Made by a program: the position numbers and the translations under genes
The notes under the pieces: model-generated
Databases searched by the model: none
What the model saw: only the letters and a program-made list of their open reading frames with translations
Told to the model about the DNA's origin: nothing
Origin: Fimousia sp036311565
Lineage (GTDB): Bacteria; Bacillota; Clostridia; Lachnospirales; Lachnospiraceae
Assembly (NCBI GenBank): GCA_036311565.1
Contig: JAXJPR010000003.1
Span: 1-64,000, forward strand
Direction: 5' to 3'
DNA: 64,000 nucleotides
In this document: piece by piece, positions 1 to 8,932 of the stretch
Position numbering within the stretch: position 1 is the first letter of the stretch
How the letters are laid out: each line of letters starts with the position of its first letter

Positions 1-34
1 ATCTGGTCGGCGCCTTATTTCCATTTATGAATAT

Positions 35-108
<74 letters not shown>

Positions 109-114
109 CTTTAG

Positions 115-154
115 AAGCGTCAGGAACTACAAAAGTGGTTTTTGACGTTTTTTC
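115..154 (+). terminator. intrinsic terminator after tRNA-fMet
   Basis: AAGCGTCA (115-122) pairs with TGACGTTT (143-150), an inner AACTAC/GTGGTT extends the stem, and a T run follows. It probably ends the tRNA transcript. Confidence 0.7.
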
Positions 155-192
155 TTTTGTTTTGCAAAAATATAGAGGAGAATTATCGTTTG

Positions 193-201
193 TGATATAA
201 T
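193..201 (+). promoter_or_regulatory. extended -10 promoter of mscL
   Basis: TGATATAAT matches an extended -10 element about 40 bases before the mscL start. No good -35 is visible at the right spacing, as expected for extended -10 promoters. Confidence 0.5.
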
Positions 202-241
202 AGATGAAAACGTGAGAAAAAAACTGAGAAAGGATAAGAGT

Positions 242-694
242 ATGAAAAAGTTTTTAAATGAGTTTAAAGAATTTGCTGTTCGCGGAAATATGATCGACTT
301 AGCAGTTGGTATTATTGTTGGGGGTGCATTTACAACAATTGTAAATTCTCTGGTAAATGATGTGATTAATCCTATTTTAGGTCTTGTGATTGGAAAGATT
401 GATTTTTCATCCTTATTTATTACTTTAGATGGCGGCGCTTATAAATCATTAGCAGAAGCCGAACAAGCGGGAGCAGCGGTCTTAAAATACGGCTCCTTTA
501 TTTCTAATGTAATTAACTTTATAATTATGGCATTTGTGGTATTTTTACTTGTAAAAGGCATTAATTTTCTTCGGACACCGAAAAAGGAAGAAATTAAAGA
601 GGAACCAACAACAAAGACATGCCCTTATTGTAAGAGTGAGATTGCAATTGAAGCAGTTAGATGTCCACATTGCACATCTGAAATAAAAGAATAA
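242..694 (+). CDS. mscL: large-conductance mechanosensitive channel with C-terminal zinc ribbon
   Basis: MscL forms a homopentameric pore in the cytoplasmic membrane that opens under osmotic downshock. The start is ATG 242, preceded by AGGATAAG; an upstream in-frame codon at 212 lacks a ribosome site. The 150-residue protein has TM1 with the family segment IDLAVGIIVGGAF (about 18-30), a short extracellular loop and TM2 (about 88-108). Beyond the usual MscL core, residues 127-144 carry CPYC and CPHC, two CxxC pairs separated by ten residues that look like a zinc ribbon in the cytoplasmic tail. Channel assignment is firm; metal binding is inferred. It is monocistronic, bounded by terminators. 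Confidence 0.93.
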   Translation: MKKFLNEFKEFAVRGNMIDLAVGIIVGGAFTTIVNSLVNDVINPILGLVIGKIDFSSLFITLDGGAYKSLAEAEQAGAAVLKYGSFISNVINFIIMAFVVFLLVKGINFLRTPKKEEIKEEPTTKTCPYCKSEIAIEAVRCPHCTSEIKE

Positions 695-728
695 TCCACA
701 TTGATACATAGAATTTTTCTTATAAAGT

Positions 729-772
729 AAAGTGATTCTACCTCTAAAAAGAGTATAGAATCACTTTTTTTG
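729..772. terminator. bidirectional terminator between mscL and the lacI-type gene
   Basis: AAAGTGATTCTA (729-740) pairs perfectly with TAGAATCACTTT (755-766), followed by a T run. It lies between two convergent genes and probably serves both. Confidence 0.8.
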
Positions 773-773
773 A

Positions 774-1862
774 TTATCTGTGCTTTCGTTTTCCGGAGCT
801 TCCGCGAATAATTAATTCAGGTTCATATTCTAAACGCATAATATAGTTATATTTTGAGGCGCCGGTCTTCTTTTTTGTTATATTTTTTCGATAAATAATA
901 TCCACAGCTTCCCGGCCTTTTAGCTCTGAAGCGTGCTCAATTGTTGTCAAAGAAATTTGAGGCATAGAGGATAAAGGAATATTATCAAAGCCACAGACAG
1001 AATAATCTTGTGGAATACGGTATCCTCTGTCAGATAGAGCACTCATAATTCCAAATGCAGTCATATCATTATTTCCAATAAATGCAGTGGATTTTGTGTG
1101 ATTTTCTAACGCTCTTATTGTTAAATCATATCCATTGCTAAATTCTTTGGAATTTGCAGGATAATTCGAATAAGCAGCAAAGTCTGAAGCAATCATTTCT
1201 ACATTCTCAATTGGATAACCATGATTTTTAAATGCTTTCTGAATTCCTTCCAGACGGTAAATACGCCCGATTTCTTTTTCATTGATTGGTGTGGAGATAT
1301 AAGTAACATGTGTATGTCCCAAAGAAATTAAGTGTTCACCAATTAGATATCCAGGTTTCTTACTGTCTAGTTCGACAGAGTCAAAACGGGAATCAGGTGC
1401 TTTATCCCCAATGGAGACAATTGGTATAAAGGATGACAGCTTATTCGCCTCATGAACCATTGCCGGAGGATATAAATAAATCACACCGCATAGGTTTAAA
1501 CTGGAAAACATTTTTAAGTAATGATCTTCAATTTCCGCATCCCTCATAGTAGGAGCGACAAAGACTTCATAACCATATGTCTGTGCCCGCTCAGCAATGG
1601 AATGAATCATCATTGTATAGTAGCAGTTAGAAAGAATTGGACAGATGACCATAAGTGTATTACTTAAAATATGGTCCTTTGAGAGAGGATGTTTATTCCT
1701 TTTTTCATAACCCAGTTCTTCTGCAGCCCTTAAAACCTTTTTACGGGTCTCTAAGGAGAAAGAAACGTGGGGTTTATTACTGAGAACCATAGAAACGGTT
1801 GATTGGGACATGCCTATGTATTCTGCAATCATCTTTGTTGTTACTTTTCGTTTTTCTGCCAT
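774..1862 (-). CDS. LacI/GalR-family transcriptional regulator
   Basis: 362 residues. An N-terminal LacI helix-turn-helix (about 8-27, with SQSTVSMVLSN) and hinge precede a periplasmic-binding-protein-like effector domain that ends with family blocks such as FIGNNDMTAFGIM and VCGFDNIPLSSM. These proteins bind sugars or sugar phosphates and repress or activate adjacent catabolic genes. The ATG at 1862 is preceded by AGGAGG at good spacing. It is divergently transcribed from the GlpA-like redox operon at 2319 across 456 bases holding a promoter and palindromes, so it most likely controls that operon. The effector cannot be told from sequence; a polyol or polyol phosphate is a guess from the neighbours. 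Confidence 0.9.
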   Translation of the reverse strand: MAEKRKVTTKMIAEYIGMSQSTVSMVLSNKPHVSFSLETRKKVLRAAEELGYEKRNKHPLSKDHILSNTLMVICPILSNCYYTMMIHSIAERAQTYGYEVFVAPTMRDAEIEDHYLKMFSSLNLCGVIYLYPPAMVHEANKLSSFIPIVSIGDKAPDSRFDSVELDSKKPGYLIGEHLISLGHTHVTYISTPINEKEIGRIYRLEGIQKAFKNHGYPIENVEMIASDFAAYSNYPANSKEFSNGYDLTIRALENHTKSTAFIGNNDMTAFGIMSALSDRGYRIPQDYSVCGFDNIPLSSMPQISLTTIEHASELKGREAVDIIYRKNITKKKTGASKYNYIMRLEYEPELIIRGSSGKRKHR

Positions 1863-2318
1863 TAACGGGTTCCTCCTGATAGATTATATACAAATGGATT
1901 TTGTGTTCTTAGCATTGTTGCCAATTGAAAAAAATTAAAATTAATCTTTTCAAAAAAGTTATTAATTATTAGAAAAATTATTAATAATATTATATCGATG
2001 ATTAATTAAAAATACAACTGCCAAAGATGAAAAACGGAATAAACGGGATATGTGTGAATTGATAAAAAAATTTAATTAATAGTTGGCAGAAACCGGGTGA
2101 TTACCACTGGTATTAATTATTAAGATTTAATTAATGAAAAGTATTAAAAATGGCTTATTTATGCGGTTTTGAAGGTGTTGACACCCTAAAAAAATTATGA
2201 TTATATATAGTTACCAGAGGATATAAAACTTGTAATTAAAATATTAAAAATTTAAGAATCAAAGTTTTTATAGCAGATTTAAGAGGAAAAAGATTTGTGA
2301 AACAGGAGGTAATGAATC
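1863..2318. promoter_or_regulatory. divergent regulatory region with repeated AT-rich palindromic boxes
   Basis: No gene fits in this AT-rich stretch. TTTAATTAAT occurs at 2071-2080 and 2126-2135, and inverted (ATTAATTAAA) at 2001-2010. The palindrome GGTGTTGACACC (2174-2185) overlaps the -35 of the downstream promoter. GGTGATTACC (2096-2105) is another small dyad. Which of these, if any, binds the LacI-type regulator is unknown. Confidence 0.5.
2178..2207 (+). promoter_or_regulatory. promoter of the GlpA-like redox operon
   Basis: TTGACA (2178-2183) and TATATA (2202-2207) are separated by 18 bases (17 if TTATAT is used). The -35 lies inside the dyad GGTGTTGACACC, suggesting repressor control. 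The leader to the GTG start would be about 105 bases. Confidence 0.6.
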
Positions 2319-3758
2319 GTGTATGATGTAGCAATTATCGGTGCAGGAATCACTGGATGTTCTTTAGCATATGAATTAGGAAAATATAAGATAAAAGCCA
2401 TTGTAATTGAAAAAGAAAATGATGTTGCTGTAGGAACAACAAAAGCAAACAGTGCTATTGTTCATGGTGGATATGATCCTGAAGAAGGTACATTAATGGC
2501 AAAATATAACGTAGCGGGGAATGAAAGAATCAAAGAATTATGCGGCAAATTGGATGTGGCATATAAACAAATCGGTGCTTTGGTCTGTGCATTTAGTGAA
2601 GAAGAAACTAAACACATTCACCAGTTAAAAGCAAGAGGAATTGCCAATGGCGTTCCTGGACTGGAAGTTTGGGATCAGGTAAAAGTAAGAGAAGAAGAAC
2701 CGAATATTTCTGATGAAGTAGTTGCTGCATTGTATTCTCCAACAACAGGAATCGTAAGTCCATGGGAATTAGCACTTGCATTAGCAGAAACCGCAGCTCT
2801 TAACGGAGTCGAATTTAAATTTAACGCACCCGTGACCAATATTACAAAAGTTGGGGATGTATTTACGGTAGAAACACCAGATGGAAACATAGAAGCATCA
2901 TATATTTGTAATGCCGCTGGCGTATATGCTGATAAAGTGAATGAATATGTATGTAAAAAATCATTTACGATTTTGCCCAATAAAGGAGAATATTATTTGC
3001 TGGATAAGAGTCAGGGGAATTTGGTAAAACATGTCATCTTCCAGTGTCCAAATGAAAAAGGAAAAGGGGTATTAGTAGCACCGACTGTACATGGAAACTT
3101 AATCGTTGGTCCAGATTCTCAGCCATCTGCAGCTGATGATGTCTCAACGACCCTGGAAGGATTAAATTTTGTTCGTACTACCGCATTAAAATCAGTTCCT
3201 GCTATTAACTATAGAGAATCCATCCGCAATTTTGCCGGAGTCCGTGCGAGAACAGCTGTACATGACTTTTTTATTTTCGAAGATGAAGAACAAAAAGGCT
3301 TCTTTAATATTTCTGGTATGGCATCGCCTGGATTAACATCTGCACCAGCCATTGCTGTTGATCTGGTAAAAATGATTGGAGAAGCCGGATTGGAATTAGT
3401 AGAAAAAGAAGATATCGTTGATACAAGAAAGGTAAACCGGTTCAAACAAATGAGTCATGGAGAACGTGCAGCGATTATCAGAGAAAATCCACTATATGGG
3501 AAAATCATCTGCCGTTGTGAAACCGTTACGGAAGGTGAAATTGTAGATGCACTGCATAGACCAATTGTTCCAACTTCGATTGATGGGATCAAACGAAGAT
3601 GCAATGCTGGAATGGGACGCTGCCAGGGAGGATTTTGTGGACCAAGAGTTCAGGAAATTATCGCACGAGAATTGGATATTCCTTTGGCAGATGTATATCA
3701 GGATCGGGTAGGAACAGTGATCATTACAGGAGAAACCAAAGAAGGAGGGGCAAAATAA
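2319..3758 (+). CDS. GlpA-like FAD-dependent dehydrogenase with BFD-type [2Fe-2S] domain
   Basis: 479 residues. It opens with a dinucleotide-binding motif GAGITG (about 8-13) and a DAO-type FAD fold with AIVHGGYDPEEGT, as in anaerobic glycerol-3-phosphate dehydrogenase subunit A and related 2-hydroxy-acid oxidases. The C-terminus has CRC (398-400) and the pair C435/C440 in GRCQGGFC, with C428 nearby: a BFD-like [2Fe-2S] domain. The GTG start is fixed by AGGAGGT at 2304-2310, because the ATG at 2313 runs into a stop. It is first in a tight operon with a second flavoprotein and a DUF1667 protein, the arrangement of membrane-associated GlpABC-like complexes. The substrate is probably glycerol-3-phosphate or another polyol phosphate. 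Confidence 0.85.
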   Translation: MYDVAIIGAGITGCSLAYELGKYKIKAIVIEKENDVAVGTTKANSAIVHGGYDPEEGTLMAKYNVAGNERIKELCGKLDVAYKQIGALVCAFSEEETKHIHQLKARGIANGVPGLEVWDQVKVREEEPNISDEVVAALYSPTTGIVSPWELALALAETAALNGVEFKFNAPVTNITKVGDVFTVETPDGNIEASYICNAAGVYADKVNEYVCKKSFTILPNKGEYYLLDKSQGNLVKHVIFQCPNEKGKGVLVAPTVHGNLIVGPDSQPSAADDVSTTLEGLNFVRTTALKSVPAINYRESIRNFAGVRARTAVHDFFIFEDEEQKGFFNISGMASPGLTSAPAIAVDLVKMIGEAGLELVEKEDIVDTRKVNRFKQMSHGERAAIIRENPLYGKIICRCETVTEGEIVDALHRPIVPTSIDGIKRRCNAGMGRCQGGFCGPRVQEIIARELDIPLADVYQDRVGTVIITGETKEGGAK

Positions 3759-5017
3759 TGACATATGATGTAATCGTGGTAGGCGGAGGCCCTGCAGGGC
3801 TGGCAGCTGCCCTTGCGGCAAAGAAAAATGGGGTAAATAGTATTCTAATCATTGAGCGAGACAGCGAATTGGGTGGCATTTTAAATCAGTGCATTCACAA
3901 TGGATTTGGACTTCATACATTTAAAGAAGAGTTGACGGGACCTGAATATGCAGACCGATATATTAAAATGTTACAGGGAACAGGAATCGAAGTAATGCTT
4001 GATACGATGGTATTGGACATTGAAAAAGATAAAACGGTTCATGCAATGAATAAAGAACAGGGATATATGCAAATTTCATGCAGAGCCATCATATTAAGCA
4101 TGGGATGCCGCGAAAGAACAAGAGGAGCAATTGCAGTTCCTGGTGATAGACCAGCTGGTGTATTTTCAGCAGGTGCAGCACAGAGGTATGTAAATATTGA
4201 AGGATATATGGTAGGTAAAAAAGTAATCATTTTAGGTTCTGGAGATATTGGACTGATCATGGCGCGCCGTATGAGCTTAGAAGGTGCCGAAGTGGTTGCC
4301 TGTGTTGAACTATGTCCATATTCCAACGGATTAAATCGCAATATTGTTCAGTGTCTCAATGACTACAACATTCCACTTTATTTATCTCATACCATTACCA
4401 ATATTAAAGGGAAAGAAAGAGTCGAAGAAGTTACGATTCAGAGAGTCAATGATGATACAAAACAGCCAATTCCAGGAACGGAAATTAAATTTGACGTTGA
4501 TACGGTATTATTATCGGTAGGGTTAATTCCGGAAAATGAATTATCAAGAGGAGTTGGCCTTGAAATGGATCCAAGAACAAGCGGTCCTGTTGTATATGAA
4601 AATATGGAGACATCACTGGAAGGCATTTTTGCAAGCGGTAACGTCCTCCACGTACATGACTTAGTGGATTTTGTATCAGCAGAAAGCGAAAAAGCGGGCA
4701 ATAGTGCTGCGGAATATGTAAAAAATGGAGAACCTGATGCAGAGGATACTATCTATGTGAAAAATGGTAACTGTGTAAATGCGATGATACCGCAAAAGAT
4801 TCGTCCGGCCAATGTGGATAAACTGGTAGAAGTCTATTTCCGCCCAACGAACGTTTTTCATGATGCAGTCATCAAAGTAACATCAAAAGATATTGTGTTA
4901 GCGATATTTAAGAGGGAGCATATGGTTCCAGCAGAAATGGAAAAGATTCCAATTCCAAAAGCATTCCTCGATAAAGTTTTAAATAATGAAATTACAATAT
5001 CGATTGAAGGTCAGTGA
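3758..5017 (+). CDS. FAD/NAD-dependent oxidoreductase, partner of the GlpA-like subunit
   Basis: 419 residues with two Rossmann nucleotide motifs: GGGPAG (about 9-14, FAD) and LGSGDIG (about 156-162, NAD). The family (pyridine nucleotide-disulfide oxidoreductase, HcnB/GlpB-like context) transfers electrons between the dehydrogenase subunit and an acceptor. The ATG overlaps the upstream stop (TAATG), behind GGAGGGG; a longer in-frame reading to 3599 lies wholly inside the previous gene and is rejected. Translational coupling points to a stable complex with the GlpA-like protein and the DUF1667 protein downstream. Confidence 0.85.
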   Translation: MTYDVIVVGGGPAGLAAALAAKKNGVNSILIIERDSELGGILNQCIHNGFGLHTFKEELTGPEYADRYIKMLQGTGIEVMLDTMVLDIEKDKTVHAMNKEQGYMQISCRAIILSMGCRERTRGAIAVPGDRPAGVFSAGAAQRYVNIEGYMVGKKVIILGSGDIGLIMARRMSLEGAEVVACVELCPYSNGLNRNIVQCLNDYNIPLYLSHTITNIKGKERVEEVTIQRVNDDTKQPIPGTEIKFDVDTVLLSVGLIPENELSRGVGLEMDPRTSGPVVYENMETSLEGIFASGNVLHVHDLVDFVSAESEKAGNSAAEYVKNGEPDAEDTIYVKNGNCVNAMIPQKIRPANVDKLVEVYFRPTNVFHDAVIKVTSKDIVLAIFKREHMVPAEMEKIPIPKAFLDKVLNNEITISIEGQ

Positions 5018-5037
5018 GAAAGGAAAGGTGACAGACA

Positions 5038-5388
5038 ATGACGGAACTTATTTGTATTGTGTGCCCAAAAGGCTGCCATTTAAAAGTGGATGAGGAACAT
5101 GGATATACAGTAACAGGAAATGGATGCCCCCGCGGAGCTGCTTATGGAGAAAAGGAACTTGTAAATCCGACACGGACCATTACATCCACAGTACGGATCA
5201 GCGGAGTAAAGGCAAGAAGGGTGCCGGTAAAAACAAGCGCAGATGTTCCAAAAGAAAAGATTTTTGATATTATGGAAGAACTGACAAAAGTGACGGTACA
5301 AGCTCCGGTAAAAATTGGAGATATTATAATAAAAGACATTTGTGGACTTGGAGTTAATATTGTTGCAGCAAAAGATATTAATGAATAA
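5038..5388 (+). CDS. DUF1667 small cysteine-rich protein
   Basis: 116 residues. The N-terminus has CIVCPKGC (C6, C9, C13) and C30, a pattern suited to one iron-sulfur cluster. DUF1667 proteins habitually follow the two flavoprotein genes seen here and are thought to be the third component of the dehydrogenase; the cluster assignment is inferred from the cysteines. The gene starts 20 bases after the previous stop. Confidence 0.8.
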   Translation: MTELICIVCPKGCHLKVDEEHGYTVTGNGCPRGAAYGEKELVNPTRTITSTVRISGVKARRVPVKTSADVPKEKIFDIMEELTKVTVQAPVKIGDIIIKDICGLGVNIVAAKDINE

Positions 5389-5419
5389 AGTGATAATGAT
5401 TATTAGGAGGAATAAAAGC

Positions 5420-6463
5420 ATGAGCGTAATTACATTTATCTGTGCAGGTCAAATGAACTCTGCAATTACATTTCCAGCATTTGAAAACGGGCATGAAGTT
5501 CGTCTGGTAGGCTCTCCGTTAGACAGGGATATTATCGATGGGCTTAGAAAAGATAACTATCATATTACTTTAAAGAGAACATTGCATGATGGAATTCAAT
5601 ACTATCAGATTGAAGAATTAGAAGAAGCTTTAAAAGATGTGGATTTTATTCTTGGCGGAGTAAGCAGCTTTGGTCTTGACTGGTTCTGTGATGAAATTTT
5701 ACCGGTGATTCCAGACGGAGTACCTCTTTTGACAGTAACAAAAGGTATGGTAGATTTGGAAGACGGAACATTAGTTCCTTATCCAACTATTTTTACTCAG
5801 AGACAACCGGAAGGAAAGAATATTGATTTTAATGCCATTGGCGGACCATGTACCAGTTATGAATTAGCAGACCATGATGATAGTCATGTGGCTTTTTGTG
5901 GGAAGAACATGGAAACATTAAAAAAATTAAAAGAAGCGTTGGCTACTGATTACTATCACATCAGCCTCTCCACAGATGTTATAGGTGTTGAATGTGCAGT
6001 GGCTATGAAAAACGCTTATGCATTAGGGGTTACATTAGCAGTTGGATTGTCAGAAAAACGGGAAGGAAAAATTGGAATTGTCCATTACAATTCTCAGGCC
6101 GCTCTTTTTGGACAGGGACTAAAAGAAATGATAAAATTATTAGAACTAATCGGCGGTGGTCCGGAAAATATTGTTCATGGAGGTGGTGATCTTTATGTAA
6201 CCGTATTCGGTGGAAGAACACGTAAAATTGGTACATTATTAGGGCGCGGATCAACCTTTGAACAGGCCATGGAAGAATTATCTGGTGTAACATTAGAATC
6301 CATCGTAATTGCTACACGTACAGCGAGAGCAGTTCGAAAATTGGCAGCAAGAGGAATTGTAGAACTTGAAGAATTTCCATTATTAATGCATGTGGATGAT
6401 ATCATTAATCATGGAGCCAAAGTCGATATTCCATGGGAAGCGTTTACTACAATTGTTGAATAA
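5420..6463 (+). CDS. GpsA-like NAD(P)-dependent dehydrogenase
   Basis: 348 residues. The N-terminal nucleotide fold begins VITFICAGQMNSAITFP, followed by a lysine-bearing VTKGM segment and a C-terminal helical domain with MKNAYALG, QAALFGQGLKEM and GGGDLYVTVFGG, all resembling NAD(P)H glycerol-3-phosphate dehydrogenase. ATG 5420 sits nine bases after TAGGAGG; a longer in-frame start at 5342 lies inside the previous gene. Pairing a soluble GpsA-type enzyme with a GlpABC-like flavoprotein complex under a LacI regulator suggests catabolism of glycerol-3-phosphate or a related phosphorylated alditol rather than lipid synthesis. True gpsA elsewhere in the genome cannot be excluded or confirmed from this window. 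Confidence 0.75.
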   Translation: MSVITFICAGQMNSAITFPAFENGHEVRLVGSPLDRDIIDGLRKDNYHITLKRTLHDGIQYYQIEELEEALKDVDFILGGVSSFGLDWFCDEILPVIPDGVPLLTVTKGMVDLEDGTLVPYPTIFTQRQPEGKNIDFNAIGGPCTSYELADHDDSHVAFCGKNMETLKKLKEALATDYYHISLSTDVIGVECAVAMKNAYALGVTLAVGLSEKREGKIGIVHYNSQAALFGQGLKEMIKLLELIGGGPENIVHGGGDLYVTVFGGRTRKIGTLLGRGSTFEQAMEELSGVTLESIVIATRTARAVRKLAARGIVELEEFPLLMHVDDIINHGAKVDIPWEAFTTIVE

Positions 6464-6537
6464 AAAAATAAATCAGGAATAAAAAAGAAAGAATTCTCCG
6501 ATACTAGCTGTATGAGCAGGAAAGGAGGATGACAGCA

Positions 6538-7284
6538 TTGATTTCAGTTTGGGAAGAAGGAATAGAAGAGAGAAAATGTGAAATTCTAAGAAAGGATCAG
6601 TCCTGTCAGGTACTCATTATAGGTGGGAATCTGACAGGACTTTTTGCTGCCCTTTTTTGTATGGAAAAAGGATATCAGGTCTTAGTCATTGAATCGGGCA
6701 CTTTAGAACAACGGGCAATGGAAATTGACTTTTTTGAAAAAATTAGAGATTTAAAAAGCTGGACTTATAGTATTTGGTATGCGCAGATTGTAGCGAAATA
6801 TCATTTGAAATGTCATTTTACCAGAATGCCGGCATTTTATTATTGGCTGTCTCAAAAGCCTACTGCTAAAATGCCAAAACAGCCCGTGTTTCATCCAATA
6901 AAATGGATGCGGGAAATTGCGGCGCTGATAAAAGTTTTTGAAGAGGTAGAAATTATAGAAATCCAAGAACAAAGGATTCATACCAGTCAGGCATTTGTAG
7001 ATTTTGAATATATGATAGATGCAAGAAATAAGAAAGAAAAACAGATGGAAACATGGATTGCACTGGGAGGGATTTCTCTGGACAAAGGGATTTATTTGTG
7101 CATGGATGAAATGGCAGATTTTCTTATGTGGAAGGACAAGTTAATTATGAAAGATGCCTTTGGATTTTTATTTCCTGATGGCAAGATAGAGAATCAATGG
7201 GAAATCGATGCCGGCAGAAAGGAAGGTATATACAAAAGTATGGAGCAGGCAAGAAAACTTGTAAAAAATCTGGAAAGAAAATAA
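6538..7284 (+). CDS. short FAD-fold oxidoreductase-like protein
   Basis: About 248 residues, with one dinucleotide-binding motif GGNLTGLFAALFCMEKGYQV near residue 25 and no second Rossmann motif or recognisable catalytic half. The AGGAGG at 6523-6528 directly abuts the ATG at 6529, so the in-frame TTG at 6538, nine bases further, is the more likely start. It follows the GpsA-like gene by 74 bases without an obvious terminator and may be the last gene of that operon. It is shorter than typical flavoprotein dehydrogenases (350-450 residues), so it may be a reduced accessory protein; no specific function is assigned. Confidence 0.6.
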   Translation: MISVWEEGIEERKCEILRKDQSCQVLIIGGNLTGLFAALFCMEKGYQVLVIESGTLEQRAMEIDFFEKIRDLKSWTYSIWYAQIVAKYHLKCHFTRMPAFYYWLSQKPTAKMPKQPVFHPIKWMREIAALIKVFEEVEIIEIQEQRIHTSQAFVDFEYMIDARNKKEKQMETWIALGGISLDKGIYLCMDEMADFLMWKDKLIMKDAFGFLFPDGKIENQWEIDAGRKEGIYKSMEQARKLVKNLERK

Positions 7285-7377
7285 CACAATTTGCACCGCA
7301 TTTGGTCACAAAATGAACACAGTTTTTGCGTATTCTTAAATTGGAAAATGAAAATTCATTTAGAAAAGGAGAGCTTT

Positions 7378-8910
7378 ATGTATGTAATTAAGAATGCATG
7401 GAAGAACGTGATTCGTTCCAAAGGGCGGAATATTTTAATTGGAGTCATTGTATTAGTGATTTCCATTTCAGCCTGTGTGTCTTTATCTATTCGGCAGGCA
7501 GCAAAGGAAGCAAAAGAAGAAGGACTTGAAAATGTAGAAATTACAGGACAGATTAGCGTAGACCGTCAATCAATGATGCGGTCAATGGGAGACGCTGGAG
7601 CAGATAAGTCTGAAATGAAAGAAAAAATGTCAGGTATGGAAGAATTAACGGTGGATGAATTAGAAACGTATGCAAAATCATCAGCAGTTAAGAATTTTTA
7701 TTATACACTGACAGCTTCCTTAAATGGAAATAATATCGAAGAAGTAAGTACCAGCGACAGTGAGTCTTCTGATAGCTCCTCTCAGGGTCCGAATGGAATG
7801 GAACAAAAGGGTATGAGAAATCAAGGTGCATTTTCTCTTGTAGGATATAGCAGCGAAGATGCTATGACAGATTTTATTAGTGGAACTTGTAAAATTACAG
7901 ATGGGGAAATCTTCGAAGAAGGAACTTCTGATCAGACTTGTATTATTAGTGATGAATTGGCTTCTTATAACTCTTTAGAAGTTGGAGATAAGATTAAATT
8001 GGAAAGTCCAGAAGATGATTCCCAGACAATTACATTAAAAGTTGTTGGTATTTATAATAACAGCAGTTCAACTTCTGGAGAAAATGGAATGGCAGCACAG
8101 TTCCAGCCAGGTTTCGATCCGGCAAACCAGATTTATGTAAGTTATAATACATTAAAAGATGCGACCGAAGATATGGATTCTGTTCGTACACAGACAAATG
8201 GAACTTATGTATTTGCGGATATGGATGCATATGAACAGTTCCAGGATGATGTAGAAGAAATGGGGCTGGATGATACTTACACAGTGTCATCCCAGGATGT
8301 AACAAATTATGAGCAAAGCCTGGTTCCACTTGAAAATCTGAGTAAATTTGCCACATATTTCTTTGTAGTCGTATTGATTATTGGTGCCATTGTATTGATG
8401 GTAATTAATATCTTCAATATTCGGGAAAGAAAATATGAAATTGGCGTTTTAACTGCTATTGGGATGAAAAAAGGAAAAGTATGCATGCAGTTTGTAACAG
8501 AATTGTTTATTGTAACTCTCTTTGCCATGGTCATTGGATTAGCAGCAGGAAGCATTGTATCTGTTCCGGTATCTAATCAGCTTTTACAGTCTCAAATCGA
8601 AAGTCAGCAGGAGCAGACACAAAATCGGGAAATGAATTTTGGTCGGGGCGGTGACATGAGACCAGGAGGAGACTCCAACGTGGAAAGTGACAAAAGCGCT
8701 AATACAGACCAGGGTGAAAAAATAGAAGGAAAAGGCGGATTTATGGCACAGACAGCTAATTACATGTCTGATATTTCTGCAAGTGTCAATGTGACTGTTG
8801 TATTACAGTTATTTGCAGTGGGAATTTTACTGACAGTGATATCCAGTTTGATCGCGGTTATTTTTGTCGTACGTTATGAACCATTGAAGATTTTAAGCAG
8901 CCGCAGTTAG
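7378..8910 (+). CDS. MacB/FtsX-type ABC transporter permease
   Basis: 511 residues from ATG 7378 (AAAAGGAGAG upstream; an earlier in-frame reading has no ribosome site). One transmembrane helix near residues 22-42, a large extracytoplasmic domain, then three helices near 325-350, 375-400 and 475-500, the MacB/FtsX topology. The block NIRERKYEIGVLTAIGMKKG is the conserved cytoplasmic FtsX loop. Two low-complexity hydrophilic insertions, rich in Ser/Gly/Met and in Gly/Gln/Asp, lie in the external parts. The ATPase gene follows by 22 bases. No MacA-like adaptor is present, so the pair may export or extract a peptide or lipoprotein as a two-component system; substrate unknown. Confidence 0.85.
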   Translation: MYVIKNAWKNVIRSKGRNILIGVIVLVISISACVSLSIRQAAKEAKEEGLENVEITGQISVDRQSMMRSMGDAGADKSEMKEKMSGMEELTVDELETYAKSSAVKNFYYTLTASLNGNNIEEVSTSDSESSDSSSQGPNGMEQKGMRNQGAFSLVGYSSEDAMTDFISGTCKITDGEIFEEGTSDQTCIISDELASYNSLEVGDKIKLESPEDDSQTITLKVVGIYNNSSSTSGENGMAAQFQPGFDPANQIYVSYNTLKDATEDMDSVRTQTNGTYVFADMDAYEQFQDDVEEMGLDDTYTVSSQDVTNYEQSLVPLENLSKFATYFFVVVLIIGAIVLMVINIFNIRERKYEIGVLTAIGMKKGKVCMQFVTELFIVTLFAMVIGLAAGSIVSVPVSNQLLQSQIESQQEQTQNREMNFGRGGDMRPGGDSNVESDKSANTDQGEKIEGKGGFMAQTANYMSDISASVNVTVVLQLFAVGILLTVISSLIAVIFVVRYEPLKILSSRS

Positions 8911-8932
8911 CATTGGCATCAAGGAGGTTATT

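Noticed and set aside
3599..3757. N-terminal extension of the second flavoprotein
   Set aside because: Overlaps the GlpA-like gene's iron-sulfur coding region in another frame; the true start at 3758 has a ribosome site and the Rossmann motif directly after it.
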